64,000 bases of DNA from CAYLMG01 sp964493425 (GCA_964493425.1 CAZBMW010000006.1:1-64000); one strand, 5' to 3'; shown: positions 27,365 through 35,916, counted from the first letter of the stretch. The notes: generated by a model from the sequence alone, not told the origin. Numbers and translations: made by a program.

Positions 27365-28043
27365 TCCTTTGTCTTCTGTATTTTTTTTAAATCTATTTCT
27401 CCGCGGTTTCTGCCTGCGGTTCGCATTTTTTTACACACTCCGCCACTTACGTGCCTGCGTGTCTCTGTATGACGCTCATCGCGGCCTCCGGCATAAACCG
27501 CATTTTCCTTATGACTTGTGCACTTGTGACTTGTGCACTGATTTTCTCCGCGAACTCGGCGGTGAAAATTTTTATTTTTTTCTTGATAAAACGGCCTTAA
27601 TTGATATAATACCTTTGTGTGTTAGAAAACACACGTAACGCGGAGGCCCGCACGTCTCAGAACAGCAGTTCAAGTCAAAATATTATTTCATAAGTTCATT
27701 TTGGCAAAGGACTAACAAATGTCCACGAGAATCAAGCATCCAGAATCCATTATCCCGCATCGAGAATTCAGTATCGATCTTCAAGCATCTGGCATCGAGT
27801 ATCGAGTATCTAGCATCCAGAATCGAGAATCTTTACAACTGTCGAGAGAGCTCTACAAATCGCACCTTTTTTTGCAAAACAAAGCCAATTTTAAAATCGC
27901 TCAAATGTCCATAAGTCCTTATATTACAGGCTATTATAAAAATTTATGGCTTGAAAGCCTTCCCAAAAACAAAGCCAAACAAAGCCAATTCAAACCCAAT
28001 TTTAGCTCAAAATTGGGTTCGTTTTTCCCGATATTGGCTTTGT
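27365..28043 (+). repeat. Dispersed leader repeat, copy A (upstream of polA)
   Basis: A composite non-coding repeat shared with 32395-33000 (minus strand) and, for its 3' part, with 57531-57733. In order: a block with TTTCTGCCTGCGGTTCGCAT and ATCGCGGCCTCC (27410-27490); a promoter TTGATA-16-TATAAT (27583-27610); a 7-bp hairpin GTGTGTT/AACACAC (27617-27634) at the expected RNA 5' end; a GCGG/CCGC mini-hairpin (27640-27651); AAAGGA and ATG (27706-27721); degenerate tandem units of the form CATCGAGAATC (27725-27835); and a 203-base terminal module with repeated AAAGCCAATT units and an inverted repeat (27994-28018). By hand count about 160 of 202 positions of that module match 57531-57732 with no gap. 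Confidence 0.8.
27583..27610 (+). promoter_or_regulatory. Promoter inside leader repeat A
   Basis: TTGATA (27583-27588), a 16-base spacer, and TATAAT (27605-27610). The same arrangement with the same spacer length is found in copy B. It would drive polA through a leader of about 520 bases, or translation from the ATG at 27719. Confidence 0.7.
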
Positions 28044-28141
28044 TTTTCAACGATAGTGACCGTAAAAGGCTACCAAACATAAAGGCGATGGATTCAGCGT
28101 TCCTCTTGCTTTCGAATAGTTTCAACGATATATTGCCTTCT

Positions 28142-30889
28142 ATGGCGAAGTCTCTTTATATAATCGATGGTCACGCGCATATTTACGCCGCCTATTTTGC
28201 TCCTATGCGGCAAAGGCTTACCAGTCCTTCCGGTGAGCCGACCAAGGCGACTTACATCTTCACAACAGCAATTCTCGGTCTTATCCGCGACCGAAAGCCT
28301 GATATGCTCGGCGTCGCGATGGATTCGAAGGTGCCCAGTTTCAGGACCGAAATTTACGCAGAATACAAAGCGCATCGTCCGCCGATGCCTGACGATATGC
28401 CGCAGCAAATCGACCGAATTGAGCAGATTCTTGAAGCGATGAATGTACCTGTCCTGCGCCTCGATGGCTTCGAGGCGGATGATGTTATTGGAACCCTGGC
28501 GAAAAAGGCCGCAAAAAACAAAATCGATACCTACATCTGCTCGAAAGACAAGGATATGTTGCAGTTGCTTGACAAACATATTTTCACTTTTGATATCAAA
28601 AGCCGTGAGGTTACCGATACCAAGTCAATGAAAAAGGATTTGAAGCTCACACCGGAGCAGTTCCTCGAAGCCCTTGCTCTGCAGGGTGACAAGTCTGACA
28701 ATGTCCCCGGCATAGCCGATGTCGGCCCGAAAACCGCGCTCGAATGGATTCAAAAATACGGCTCGATAGACAATCTCTACAAACACGCCGGTGAAATAAC
28801 CGGCAAAAGGGGTGACAACCTCAGAGCATCGCGGAAACTTGTCGATTTGAGCAAAACACTTGTCACTATAAACACCAGCGTTCCCCTGAAGATTAAATTC
28901 GATGACCTTAAACTCTCTGAACCGGACAAGACTAAACTGGCGGCTGTCTTTACCGAGCTTGGTTTCAGCCGGCTGCTTACTCAGCTCGGCCTTTCTGCTG
29001 TAAAGATGCCCGAAACCGCAGAAAAACCGTCCGTTAAGGTTGAACAGAAATCCGGGGAAAAAATCAGTCGTTCCGGTTCTGTTAAAACAGTCAAACATAA
29101 TTATCAGCTCATCAACTCAACTGAAAAATTCGAAAAGTTCTTCAAAAAGCTGAAAAAACAGAAACTTTTTTCAATCGACACTGAAACAAACTCAATCGAA
29201 CCCGTCAGGGCCGACCTTGTCGGAATAAGCATCTGCTTCGAACCGCACCAGGCTTACTACATCCCTGTAAAGGCCCCGCTCGGTCAGAAAGTTTTGGATA
29301 TCAGTTACATCCGGCAGAAACTTGCTTCGGTTTTGGCTGATGAGGAAATCAAAAAAATCGGCCAGAATATAAAATTCGATTTACTCGTTCTTCACAATGC
29401 ACAAATGCCTCTCAAAGGTATCTCTTTTGATACTATGGTAGCCTCGTATTGTCTCGAGCCAACAAGAAAATCTCATTCGATGGATACAATGGCGTTTGAC
29501 TTTTTGGATTATGACACAATCAGGCTCGTCTTTCTTATCGGCAAGGGAAAAAATCAGCTCACTTTCGATATGGTTGACCTCGAACCTGCCTGCGAGTACG
29601 CCGCTGAAGATGCCGACATCACCTTTCAGCTTTACCTGTATCTAAAAGCCCGCCTTGAAAGTAACCCGCCTATCAAAAAACTTTTCGAAGAGGTTGAGAT
29701 GCCTCTCGTAACGGTTCTCGCTCAGATGGAGCTTAACGGCGTTTCTCTTGACGTCCCCTTGCTTAAAAAATTATCAACACATATAGCCGAAGGCCTAAAA
29801 CATACCGCCGACGCCGTTTACGATTATGCCGGCTCGGTTTTTAACATCGATTCTCCAAAACAGCTTGCTGAGGTGCTTTTTGACAGGCTCGGCCTGCAGT
29901 CGATAAAAGTCGGAAAAGCAGGCAGAAGCACCGATGCATCTGTTCTCGAACAATTATCCGACCAGCACAAAATCATACCCCTTATTCTCGAATATCGCCG
30001 GCTTTCCAAGCTTCAGAACACCTATGTCGATAAGCTCGGCTCTCTTATAAATCCCAAAACAAACAGAGTTCACGCTTCCTTCAATCAGACAATAACTGCT
30101 ACCGGCCGTCTAAGCTCATCGAACCCGAACCTGCAGAACATACCGATTCGAACTGAGCTCGGCAGGAAAATCCGCGAAGCCTTTGTCCCTGAAAAGAAAA
30201 CCGACTGCATCCTTAGTGCAGACTATTCACAGATTGAGCTGCGTTTCCTTGCCCATTTCTCGAAGGACGAAACTCTCATAAAGGCTTTCGAAGAGGACAA
30301 AGACATTCACCGTTTCGTTGCTTCTCAGATTTATGATTGTCCCATCGAAAAAGTTATTGATGATATGCGTTCGAAGTGCAAGGCTGTAAATTTCGGTATA
30401 ATTTATGGCCAGAGTGCTTTCGGACTTTCACAGACGGTAGGTATAAGCCAGGCCGACGCTAAAAGATTCATCGACGACTATTTCAGACGCTACAGTTCTA
30501 TCAAGAATTTTATCGAATCCGTAAAACTAAATGCCCGCAAAACCGGCCTCGCAGAAACAATCCTGCACAGGATAAGAAGATTAAAGGATATTAAAAGCAA
30601 AAATGCAAACAGGAGAAAACAGGCTGAGCGTATGGCCATCAACACTGTTATACAGGGTTCTGCCGCCGACCTCATTAAGGTTGCTATGATAAATATTCAG
30701 CGCAAAATCGACTCCGAAAATCTGCCTGTGAAGATGATTTTGCAGATTCACGATGAGCTTGTTTTCGAGTTGCCTGCTAAGCAGGCTGAAAAGCACGCAA
30801 AATGGATTGATGAGGAAATGACTACCGCAATAAAGCTCGATGTCCCCTTAAAGGTTGACATCACTCACGGCCCAAACTGGCTAAAATAA
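28142..30889 (+). CDS. polA: DNA polymerase I
   Basis: Translation from ATG 28142 (AKSLYIIDGHAHIYAAYFAP) gives 915 residues, the normal length. All three domains are present: a 5'-3' exonuclease with FEADDVIGTLA and GDKSDNVPGI; an apparently active 3'-5' proofreading domain with FSIDTETNS (the DxE pair) and the later YAAEDADIT; and the polymerase with motif A DYSQIELR, motif B RSKCKAVNFGIIYG and motif C IHDELVFE. It fills gaps in replication and repair. The frame stays open 141 codons upstream through the leader repeat, back to an ATG at 27719 with a good AAAGGA; those codons read as repeat sequence, so they are treated as leader, although an extended form is possible. No strong ribosome-binding site precedes 28142. 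Confidence 0.96.
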   Translation: MAKSLYIIDGHAHIYAAYFAPMRQRLTSPSGEPTKATYIFTTAILGLIRDRKPDMLGVAMDSKVPSFRTEIYAEYKAHRPPMPDDMPQQIDRIEQILEAMNVPVLRLDGFEADDVIGTLAKKAAKNKIDTYICSKDKDMLQLLDKHIFTFDIKSREVTDTKSMKKDLKLTPEQFLEALALQGDKSDNVPGIADVGPKTALEWIQKYGSIDNLYKHAGEITGKRGDNLRASRKLVDLSKTLVTINTSVPLKIKFDDLKLSEPDKTKLAAVFTELGFSRLLTQLGLSAVKMPETAEKPSVKVEQKSGEKISRSGSVKTVKHNYQLINSTEKFEKFFKKLKKQKLFSIDTETNSIEPVRADLVGISICFEPHQAYYIPVKAPLGQKVLDISYIRQKLASVLADEEIKKIGQNIKFDLLVLHNAQMPLKGISFDTMVASYCLEPTRKSHSMDTMAFDFLDYDTIRLVFLIGKGKNQLTFDMVDLEPACEYAAEDADITFQLYLYLKARLESNPPIKKLFEEVEMPLVTVLAQMELNGVSLDVPLLKKLSTHIAEGLKHTADAVYDYAGSVFNIDSPKQLAEVLFDRLGLQSIKVGKAGRSTDASVLEQLSDQHKIIPLILEYRRLSKLQNTYVDKLGSLINPKTNRVHASFNQTITATGRLSSSNPNLQNIPIRTELGRKIREAFVPEKKTDCILSADYSQIELRFLAHFSKDETLIKAFEEDKDIHRFVASQIYDCPIEKVIDDMRSKCKAVNFGIIYGQSAFGLSQTVGISQADAKRFIDDYFRRYSSIKNFIESVKLNARKTGLAETILHRIRRLKDIKSKNANRRKQAERMAINTVIQGSAADLIKVAMINIQRKIDSENLPVKMILQIHDELVFELPAKQAEKHAKWIDEEMTTAIKLDVPLKVDITHGPNWLK

Positions 30890-30899
30890 ATATCATACC

Positions 30900-31445
30900 T
30901 CAACCATTTGGCGTCATTCTTTCAAACTCGGATTCTGCATTTCCCTCACGGTTTTCCCTGGGAATCCTGAAGGAAAAATAAAATCTAACGAGCCAGTAAA
31001 CTGTATACAGCAACAGTACAATTAACATTGAGTAAAGGAGGCTGTTTTTTAGTCTGACCGGCTCGGAAAAATTGGCCTTTACGGCCAAAAAGTATATTGC
31101 GAACATAAACACAAAAAACGCTGTCCCGAACTCATAAGAAAAAGCTGAAATCTTCGACTTCAGGGCAGGCCTGTTTTTTTCGCTCAGCCAGTATTTCTTA
31201 TTGGGCAGATTCATCAATCCCGGAGGACTTTTCATAACGAGGTATGGTATAAACAGAAAAATAACAAAAATAAAAGTCTCGGATACCGCAAGGACAGCGG
31301 CGAAAAAGTATTTTGAGCCGAACGAATCAGGCTCTCCGCCTCTGGAAAAGTGCGTCGCTACGCTGTAAGGAAGAATAAGTAGCGACGCCGCGATAAAAAT
31401 AATATTCACCAGGAATACAAATATGAAAACTTTACGCATTATCAT
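30900..31445 (-). CDS. Multi-pass membrane protein with DUF1648-like motif
   Basis: The ATG at 31445 follows GAGG inside the end of lgt; a GTG at 31460 would overlap lgt by 4 bases. The product has 181 residues with four predicted helices. After the first helix comes LPYSVATHFSRGGEPDSFGSK, close to the DUF1648 pattern of a Pro, a His-Phe and a Gly-Glu-Pro before Gly-Ser-Lys. Function is unknown; relatives occur as small membrane proteins or with SdpI-like immunity proteins. It is translationally coupled to lgt and convergent with polA at a distance of 10 bases. Confidence 0.65.
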   Translation of the reverse strand: MIMRKVFIFVFLVNIIFIAASLLILPYSVATHFSRGGEPDSFGSKYFFAAVLAVSETFIFVIFLFIPYLVMKSPPGLMNLPNKKYWLSEKNRPALKSKISAFSYEFGTAFFVFMFAIYFLAVKANFSEPVRLKNSLLYSMLIVLLLYTVYWLVRFYFSFRIPRENREGNAESEFERMTPNG

Positions 31446-31456
31446 TTTTGCTGACC

Positions 31457-32302
31457 TCACTCCATCTGTTTCATACCACTTTTAAGAGCTCGATTTTTCC
31501 TCAGTATAATAAGTATTCCGCTGATTATCATAGCAGCGCACAGCATCTGTCCCATAGTAAAAAAGTTAAATATGACGTCAAGTCTTGTATCCGGCTGCCT
31601 TACAAATTCGATACAAAACCGCACAGCTCCATAACCGATAATATACAAACAGAAATGAAAACCATCAAAAACACGTTTCTTTCTCACACTCCAGAGTATT
31701 ATAAAAAGAACTATCCCTTCGAAGAGGGCTTCGTAAAGTTGTGATGGGTGTCGTAATTGACCGCTTGTATCCAGCGGAAAGTACATCCCCCACGGCAGCG
31801 ATGTCACTCTGCCATAAAGCTCGCCATTGAGAAAATTACCTATCCGCCCGAATGTATAACCCAGGGGTATTACCGGGGCAAATAAGTCCACCAGCCGCCA
31901 GAAATTTATCTTTTTCTTATAGCAGAAAAGCAGGGTGGCTGATATTACCCCAATCAATCCACCGTGATATGACATTCCCGAAAGACCGGTATATTCAAAT
32001 CCGTCTGAGAATTCGAAGGGAAATATTATTCTCAGCGGATGCGCAATGTAATAACTCAAATCGTAAAATAATATAAATCCAAGCCTTCCTCCTATCAATG
32101 TCCCCAGAATAGCCCATATAAAATATTTCTGTATAGCTGTCTTTGAGTATTGAAATCTTTCGCTTTTTAATCTGTACATAACGAGCATATATGTGATAGC
32201 GAAGGCAACAATGTACATCAAACCATAATAGCGTATTCGGAACGAGCCAATCTCAATAATATCGGGATTTATGTGCTCCGGTATATGATTCCACCAATTC
32301 AT
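31457..32302 (-). CDS. lgt: Prolipoprotein diacylglyceryl transferase
   Basis: Start at ATG 32302 (NWWNHIPEHINPDIIEIG); the frame is open further upstream into the leader repeat but has no homology there. The product has 281 residues. Lgt hallmarks: IRYYGLMYIVAF, the SGMSYHGGLIG loop, the signature GRIGNFLNGELYGR, and HPSQLYEA. It transfers diacylglycerol from phosphatidylglycerol to the lipobox Cys of prolipoproteins in the inner membrane, as needed by lipoproteins such as those at 8188 and 38286. The promoter is probably the one in leader repeat copy B. Confidence 0.95.
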   Translation of the reverse strand: MNWWNHIPEHINPDIIEIGSFRIRYYGLMYIVAFAITYMLVMYRLKSERFQYSKTAIQKYFIWAILGTLIGGRLGFILFYDLSYYIAHPLRIIFPFEFSDGFEYTGLSGMSYHGGLIGVISATLLFCYKKKINFWRLVDLFAPVIPLGYTFGRIGNFLNGELYGRVTSLPWGMYFPLDTSGQLRHPSQLYEALFEGIVLFIILWSVRKKRVFDGFHFCLYIIGYGAVRFCIEFVRQPDTRLDVIFNFFTMGQMLCAAMIISGILIILRKNRALKSGMKQME

Positions 32303-32394
32303 TTTCCACTTTCTTTTTAACTGTTTGAACTTTCTCAGGCGCAAAACCAGATTTTTTTTGCAATTGATAAGAACATAAATACATTTTTTTATCA

Positions 32395-33000
32395 AAAAGC
32401 AAAGCCAATTTGGGGAAAAACGAACCCAATTTTGGGCTAAAATTGGGTTCGTTTTGGCTTCGTTTGGGTTCGTTTTTCGGGCGGAAAAAGGCGATTAAGT
32501 TGTCATAACTACTTATATTACAAGCAGTTACAATCATTTCGGTGTTTTTAAAATTGGGTTCGTTTTGCATATTTTTGTTTTTTTTGCGCGCCATATCGTA
32601 CTGCGTCGTGCGTGATGCGTATCGCGTATTCTCGTATTGAGTATCGCATACATCGTATTGCGTCCGGGACATTGATAAGTCCTTTATATAAATGAACATA
32701 AATTTGACTTGGCCTGCTGGCTGATTCGTGCGGGCCTCCGCGTTCCGTGTGTTTGCTAACACACGAGGGTATTATACGATTTAAGGCCGGTTTTTCAAGA
32801 AAAAATAAAAAAAGAATACAGAACACAGGACACAGAATACAGAGGATGGAGAGCGGCAAAAAATGCGGTTTATGCTGGAGGCCGCGATGAGCATCGTAAA
32901 GAAGCACGCAGGCACGCAAGTGGCGAAGTGCGTAAGAAAAGATGCGAACCGCAGGCAGAAACAGCATAGAAAAAGCTATAAAAAACAGAATACAGGACAC
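32395..33000 (-). repeat. Dispersed leader repeat, copy B (upstream of lgt)
   Basis: The reverse complement has the same order of parts as copy A: the TTTCTGCCTGCGGTTCGCAT block and ATCGCGGCCTCC (about 32957-32885), promoter TTGAAA-16-TATAAT (32798-32771), hairpin GTGTGTT/AACACAC (32764-32747), GCGG/CCGC mini-hairpin, AAAGGA (32685-32680) and ATG (32672), short degenerate repeats (here of the form CGATACGCA, 32660-32600), then units with GAACCCAATT instead of AAAGCCAATT and a 12-bp inverted repeat (32422-32450). The ORF from 32672 runs out of frame into the start of lgt and ends at 32253, so its translation would overlap the lgt start codon. Confidence 0.8.
32771..32798 (-). promoter_or_regulatory. 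Promoter inside leader repeat B
   Basis: On the minus strand TTGAAA (32798-32793), a 16-base spacer, and TATAAT (32776-32771), followed directly by a hairpin-forming palindrome. It matches copy A in spacing and in the ACCGGCCTTAA-like spacer. It should drive lgt and the downstream membrane protein. Confidence 0.7.
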
Positions 33001-33106
33001 AGAATACAGAAGGCAGAGGAGTAAAACGAATATCGAATATCCAACAAGGAACAAGGAATTATGAAGTCGTAGATAATAAATGGAGGAGGACTGAGAAGTT
33101 AGAATT

Positions 33107-33210
33107 AAGAATCAGGATATTGGCAGTTATAAAATTTATAAAGAAAACTGTAATTTATTGTCATTTTTTCCTGGCGGCGAGTGGTGGTTTGGTTAGTATA
33201 ATAATGCGGT
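33107..33210 (+). promoter_or_regulatory. Duplicated upstream region, copy 1 (before the EEP gene)
   Basis: The block beginning AATCAGGATATTGGCAG and running to TCATTTTTTCCTGG (33110-33172) recurs before the DUF1045 gene at 34444-34510. About 80 percent of positions match by eye. A GTATAAT (33196-33202) and a downstream CATATAAAC also have counterparts in copy 2. Shared upstream DNA for two adjacent genes suggests a common promoter or operator. Confidence 0.55.
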
Positions 33211-33275
33211 AAAAATAAAAGCGTGTTGTATGGAAACCATATAAACAAAAGTCAGTCATGGAAGGATGGTGTACC

Positions 33276-34409
33276 ATGAAGATTGCAGCATTCAATGTTG
33301 AGAACCTGTTTGACCGAGCAAAAGCGTTCAACGAAGAGGACAATGACAAAACTCAGAGAGTCATAAGCGCAGTTGCCGAACTGAATTGTCTATTCGAAGC
33401 AGATGTCTATAGCGATACAGACAAGCAACGGATGCTCGAACTCGTAGATGAACTCGAGTTGAACCGGTACAATGATGGGCCGCTTGCGCTGATTCGTAAA
33501 ATCAGAGGCAGGATTTTTAAGCGTCCTCAATCCGGGGGCATCGAGGTTGTGGCCGAAGGTAGGGATTCCTGGGCGGGATGGGCGGAACTCAAGACCGCTC
33601 CTGTTGATGAGGTCGCAGTTATGAACACAGGCCGTGTAATCCGGGATGTTGACGCCGATATCCTCGCCGTTGTCGAAGCTGAGAACCGTGTTGCACTCAA
33701 ACAATTCAGTGAGTTCGTATTTAACAGAGTGAAGGACGAAATTGAGGAGGTGAGAGAACCCTATACTCAGTTCATGTTGATCGATGGCAATGATGACCGT
33801 GGCATTGACGTGGGGCTGATGACGAAAAAGGATTTTGATATCGGCCTGATGCAAAGCCACATCCACGATTTGAAGCCCGATGGGCATCCCATATTCAGTC
33901 GGGACTGCCCCGAGTACGCTGTCACCACGCCGTCAGGAGAACAGATTTGGGTATTGCCCAATCACCTCAAGAGCAAGTTTGGCGGCAACGATGCTACCTC
34001 AATTGCCAAGCGAAAAGCTCAAGCGACGCAGGTAGCCAAAATATACAATCGATTACGAGCTGAAGGCCATGATAAGATTGTCATCCTTGGCGACTTTAAT
34101 GATACCCCAGACAGCGAGCCACTCCAGCCTCTGTTGGCTGAGACGGACTTACGCGATGTATCAAAGCTTGACCTGTTCGATACCGGTGGGTTCAGCGGTA
34201 TTGGTACGTACGGACTAGGTAACGACGATGACAAGATTGATTATCTCTTGCTGTCGCCGACGTTATTTGGTCGAGTTACCGCAGCGGGATTGTTCCGAAA
34301 GGGAGCTTGGCCTGGTTCTAGACCTCAAAGATGGACCGTATATAATGAGCTGACAGAGAAGGTGCACGTAGCCAGTGATCACCATGTGATTTGGGCCCAG
34401 ATCGATTGA
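33276..34409 (+). CDS. Endonuclease/exonuclease/phosphatase (EEP) family protein
   Basis: The ATG at 33276 (KIAAFNVENLFDRAKAF) has an AAGGA upstream; ATG at 33258 adds six residues. The 377-residue product has the EEP set in order: FNVENLFD (metal-binding Asn), VVEAEN (metal-binding Glu), NHLKSKFGG, ILGDFNDTP (Asp/Asn), IDYLLLSP and ASDHHVIW (catalytic Asp-His). The family cleaves phosphodiester bonds in nucleic acids or phospholipids, or removes phosphates. There is no signal peptide, so it acts in the cytoplasm. It shares its upstream region with the following DUF1045 gene, suggesting co-regulation in nucleotide or RNA end processing (inference). Confidence 0.85.
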   Translation: MKIAAFNVENLFDRAKAFNEEDNDKTQRVISAVAELNCLFEADVYSDTDKQRMLELVDELELNRYNDGPLALIRKIRGRIFKRPQSGGIEVVAEGRDSWAGWAELKTAPVDEVAVMNTGRVIRDVDADILAVVEAENRVALKQFSEFVFNRVKDEIEEVREPYTQFMLIDGNDDRGIDVGLMTKKDFDIGLMQSHIHDLKPDGHPIFSRDCPEYAVTTPSGEQIWVLPNHLKSKFGGNDATSIAKRKAQATQVAKIYNRLRAEGHDKIVILGDFNDTPDSEPLQPLLAETDLRDVSKLDLFDTGGFSGIGTYGLGNDDDKIDYLLLSPTLFGRVTAAGLFRKGAWPGSRPQRWTVYNELTEKVHVASDHHVIWAQID

Positions 34410-34443
34410 AACCGCACCAAACAATACGACTTAATTCAGTTAA

Positions 34444-34555
34444 AATCAGGATATCGGCAATTATAAAATTTCTAAAGAAAATTAGAGAAATTTGTCATTT
34501 TTTTACTGGTATCAAATGTTGGTTTTGGTAGTATGTGGTCGGCAAATGCGGTAAT
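34444..34555 (+). promoter_or_regulatory. Duplicated upstream region, copy 2 (before the DUF1045 gene)
   Basis: Begins AATCAGGATATCGGCAAT and continues to TCATTTTTTTACTGG, then TTGGTAGTATG and AATGCGGTAAT, each matched in copy 1 (33107-33210). CTATATAAAC at about 34604 corresponds to CATATAAAC near 33238. The copy sits in the gap between the EEP and DUF1045 genes, so the second gene probably has its own promoter. Confidence 0.55.
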
Positions 34556-34655
34556 ACCGTACGGAGCAGTCGATGAGAGGGAAAGCTTTTCATACTGAGA
34601 CTATATAAACTGAAGTTAGACTGATGATAAAGAATCGAGTTACGAGGAGCTTTGT

Positions 34656-35363
34656 ATGCCCAAGTTCGCAGTTTACTATGTACCCGAAGCAAGCGACGAC
34701 CTCTATAGTTTGGGATCATCGGTTGTGGGCTATGACATCCGCAAGCGCGAATCCGTGCAGACGCCTGTGGAACTCCGACAGATTCCTCACTTCACGAATC
34801 AATGGCTCCAAAAAGCCAAACCCTATGGCTTTCATCTTACTGTAGGTGACTCAATCGATTTTGATTTCAGCCGGATTTCAATGATTGAATCTGAGCTTGC
34901 TGATATTCTTGGGTGTTTCAATCCGACCAGTGAATTCACATTGCATAAATACGAGAAGGACTTCGTCACCTTCTGGGGATCCGCCGTTGTTCTGCGGTAT
35001 CATCCCAACGATCATCTCAGGATCCTTCATGCGATCATTGTAGCACGGATTCACCCTCTTGGAACCGGTTCAGATTACTTGAGAAGATATCTCGCGGACC
35101 CCGAAAAGGAAGGAAACCGGCCACATCGTTTACGAAGAACGTTGAAATTCTACAGCCCTACTGTTTTTGACAGTTACTCCCCTCATTTCACACTCTTGCA
35201 CCCCCACAGCGGGGAAAGCAAGGAGGACCTGACTCAGTTATTTTCCGAAACGTTCGGGCGCTTCAATAAGGTGAAGCTTCGTTCAATCAGCCTGCTTGTT
35301 CAATTGTTGGAGGAAGAGCATTGGCATATTTACAAGGAGTTCGGATTGGGTGGTGGGCCGTAA
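34656..35363 (+). CDS. DUF1045 family, 2H phosphoesterase-like protein
   Basis: The product has 235 residues; ATG at 34656 with AGGAG upstream. It starts KFAVYYVPEASDDLYSLGS, the usual DUF1045 opening (YY.P...D.L...G), and carries the two H-x-T motifs of 2H phosphoesterases, FHLTVGD (about residue 60) and HFTLLHP (about 182). DUF1045 proteins were first noted in phosphonate operons, but no phosphonate genes are here. 2H enzymes open cyclic phosphates or 2'-5' linkages in nucleotides and RNA. Next to an EEP nuclease it may act on RNA ends or a cyclic nucleotide. Confidence 0.8.
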   Translation: MPKFAVYYVPEASDDLYSLGSSVVGYDIRKRESVQTPVELRQIPHFTNQWLQKAKPYGFHLTVGDSIDFDFSRISMIESELADILGCFNPTSEFTLHKYEKDFVTFWGSAVVLRYHPNDHLRILHAIIVARIHPLGTGSDYLRRYLADPEKEGNRPHRLRRTLKFYSPTVFDSYSPHFTLLHPHSGESKEDLTQLFSETFGRFNKVKLRSISLLVQLLEEEHWHIYKEFGLGGGP

Positions 35364-35592
35364 AAATAGCGTCGAACCACCGCGTCGACCGGACTGACGC
35401 CAGTTACGCCTGCCATTGAATATCGAATTGAGAATACGCCAGCGAGTTATCGAAATTAATTGGTCTGGGAGCGGTGGAGGGAAATATAGCCTACGTTCGT
35501 CTTTGCTGCGCTATGCCGAGATAAATTCCGGCGACTACTAAACGAAAATATAACCCGAACAAGATTGGAATCCTGCTATCCTGTCGAAACGC

Positions 35593-35916
35593 TCATTCCG
35601 GCATCCAGATTTTTTTGGTTTTTACTACTTCCAAATTGGCCGGCAGAATCAGAGGCGTCTTTGTCTTTGTAAAGAAAAAGATTCCCTTATAGCTGGTCAG
35701 GTATTTGTAGCTCGTGGAAAAAATTCCTCCCTCATTAAAGACTACAAGCCCATCCTGTTGTTTTTGAATGAGCTGCTCGAAGACATCTGCCTCGACCTTA
35801 ACGATTGCGCCGGACGCCTTTATAGCGTTGGCGATTACGTGATATCCTCCTATTGCTCCACCTGCGCCTCCCGCCACCGCTCCTCCTATACCGCCTGCCG
35901 CTGCTCCGTTTGTCAT
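35593..35916 (-). CDS. Small protein with Gly/Ala-rich membrane segment, unknown function
   Basis: The product has 107 residues. An N-terminal glycine-zipper-like stretch (GAAAGGIGGAVAGGAGGAIGG) is cut here to the visible GxxxG pattern between residues 4 and 24, followed by a small beta-rich domain (VKVEADVFEQLIQKQQDGLV, FTKTKTPLILPANLEVV). AAGGGGAAAG precedes the ATG, a good ribosome-binding site. It is a single gene; the family is not recognised. Confidence 0.6.
   Translation of the reverse strand: MTNGAAAGGIGGAVAGGAGGAIGGYHVIANAIKASGAIVKVEADVFEQLIQKQQDGLVVFNEGGIFSTSYKYLTSYKGIFFFTKTKTPLILPANLEVVKTKKIWMPE

Noticed and set aside
27345..27638. 97-codon ORF on the plus strand
   Set aside because: It lies in leader repeat copy A and has no start signals. 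The similar frame in copy B may reflect DNA conservation; kept only as a finding about silent-site changes.
27365..28043. Insertion sequence or transposon
   Set aside because: No transposase frame, no terminal inverted repeats around the whole element, and no visible target-site duplication in any of the three copies.
32253..33054. ORFs of 168-169 codons on the minus strand upstream of lgt
   Set aside because: They read through the leader repeat (promoter, hairpins, tandem units). Their content matches the repeat and no protein family.
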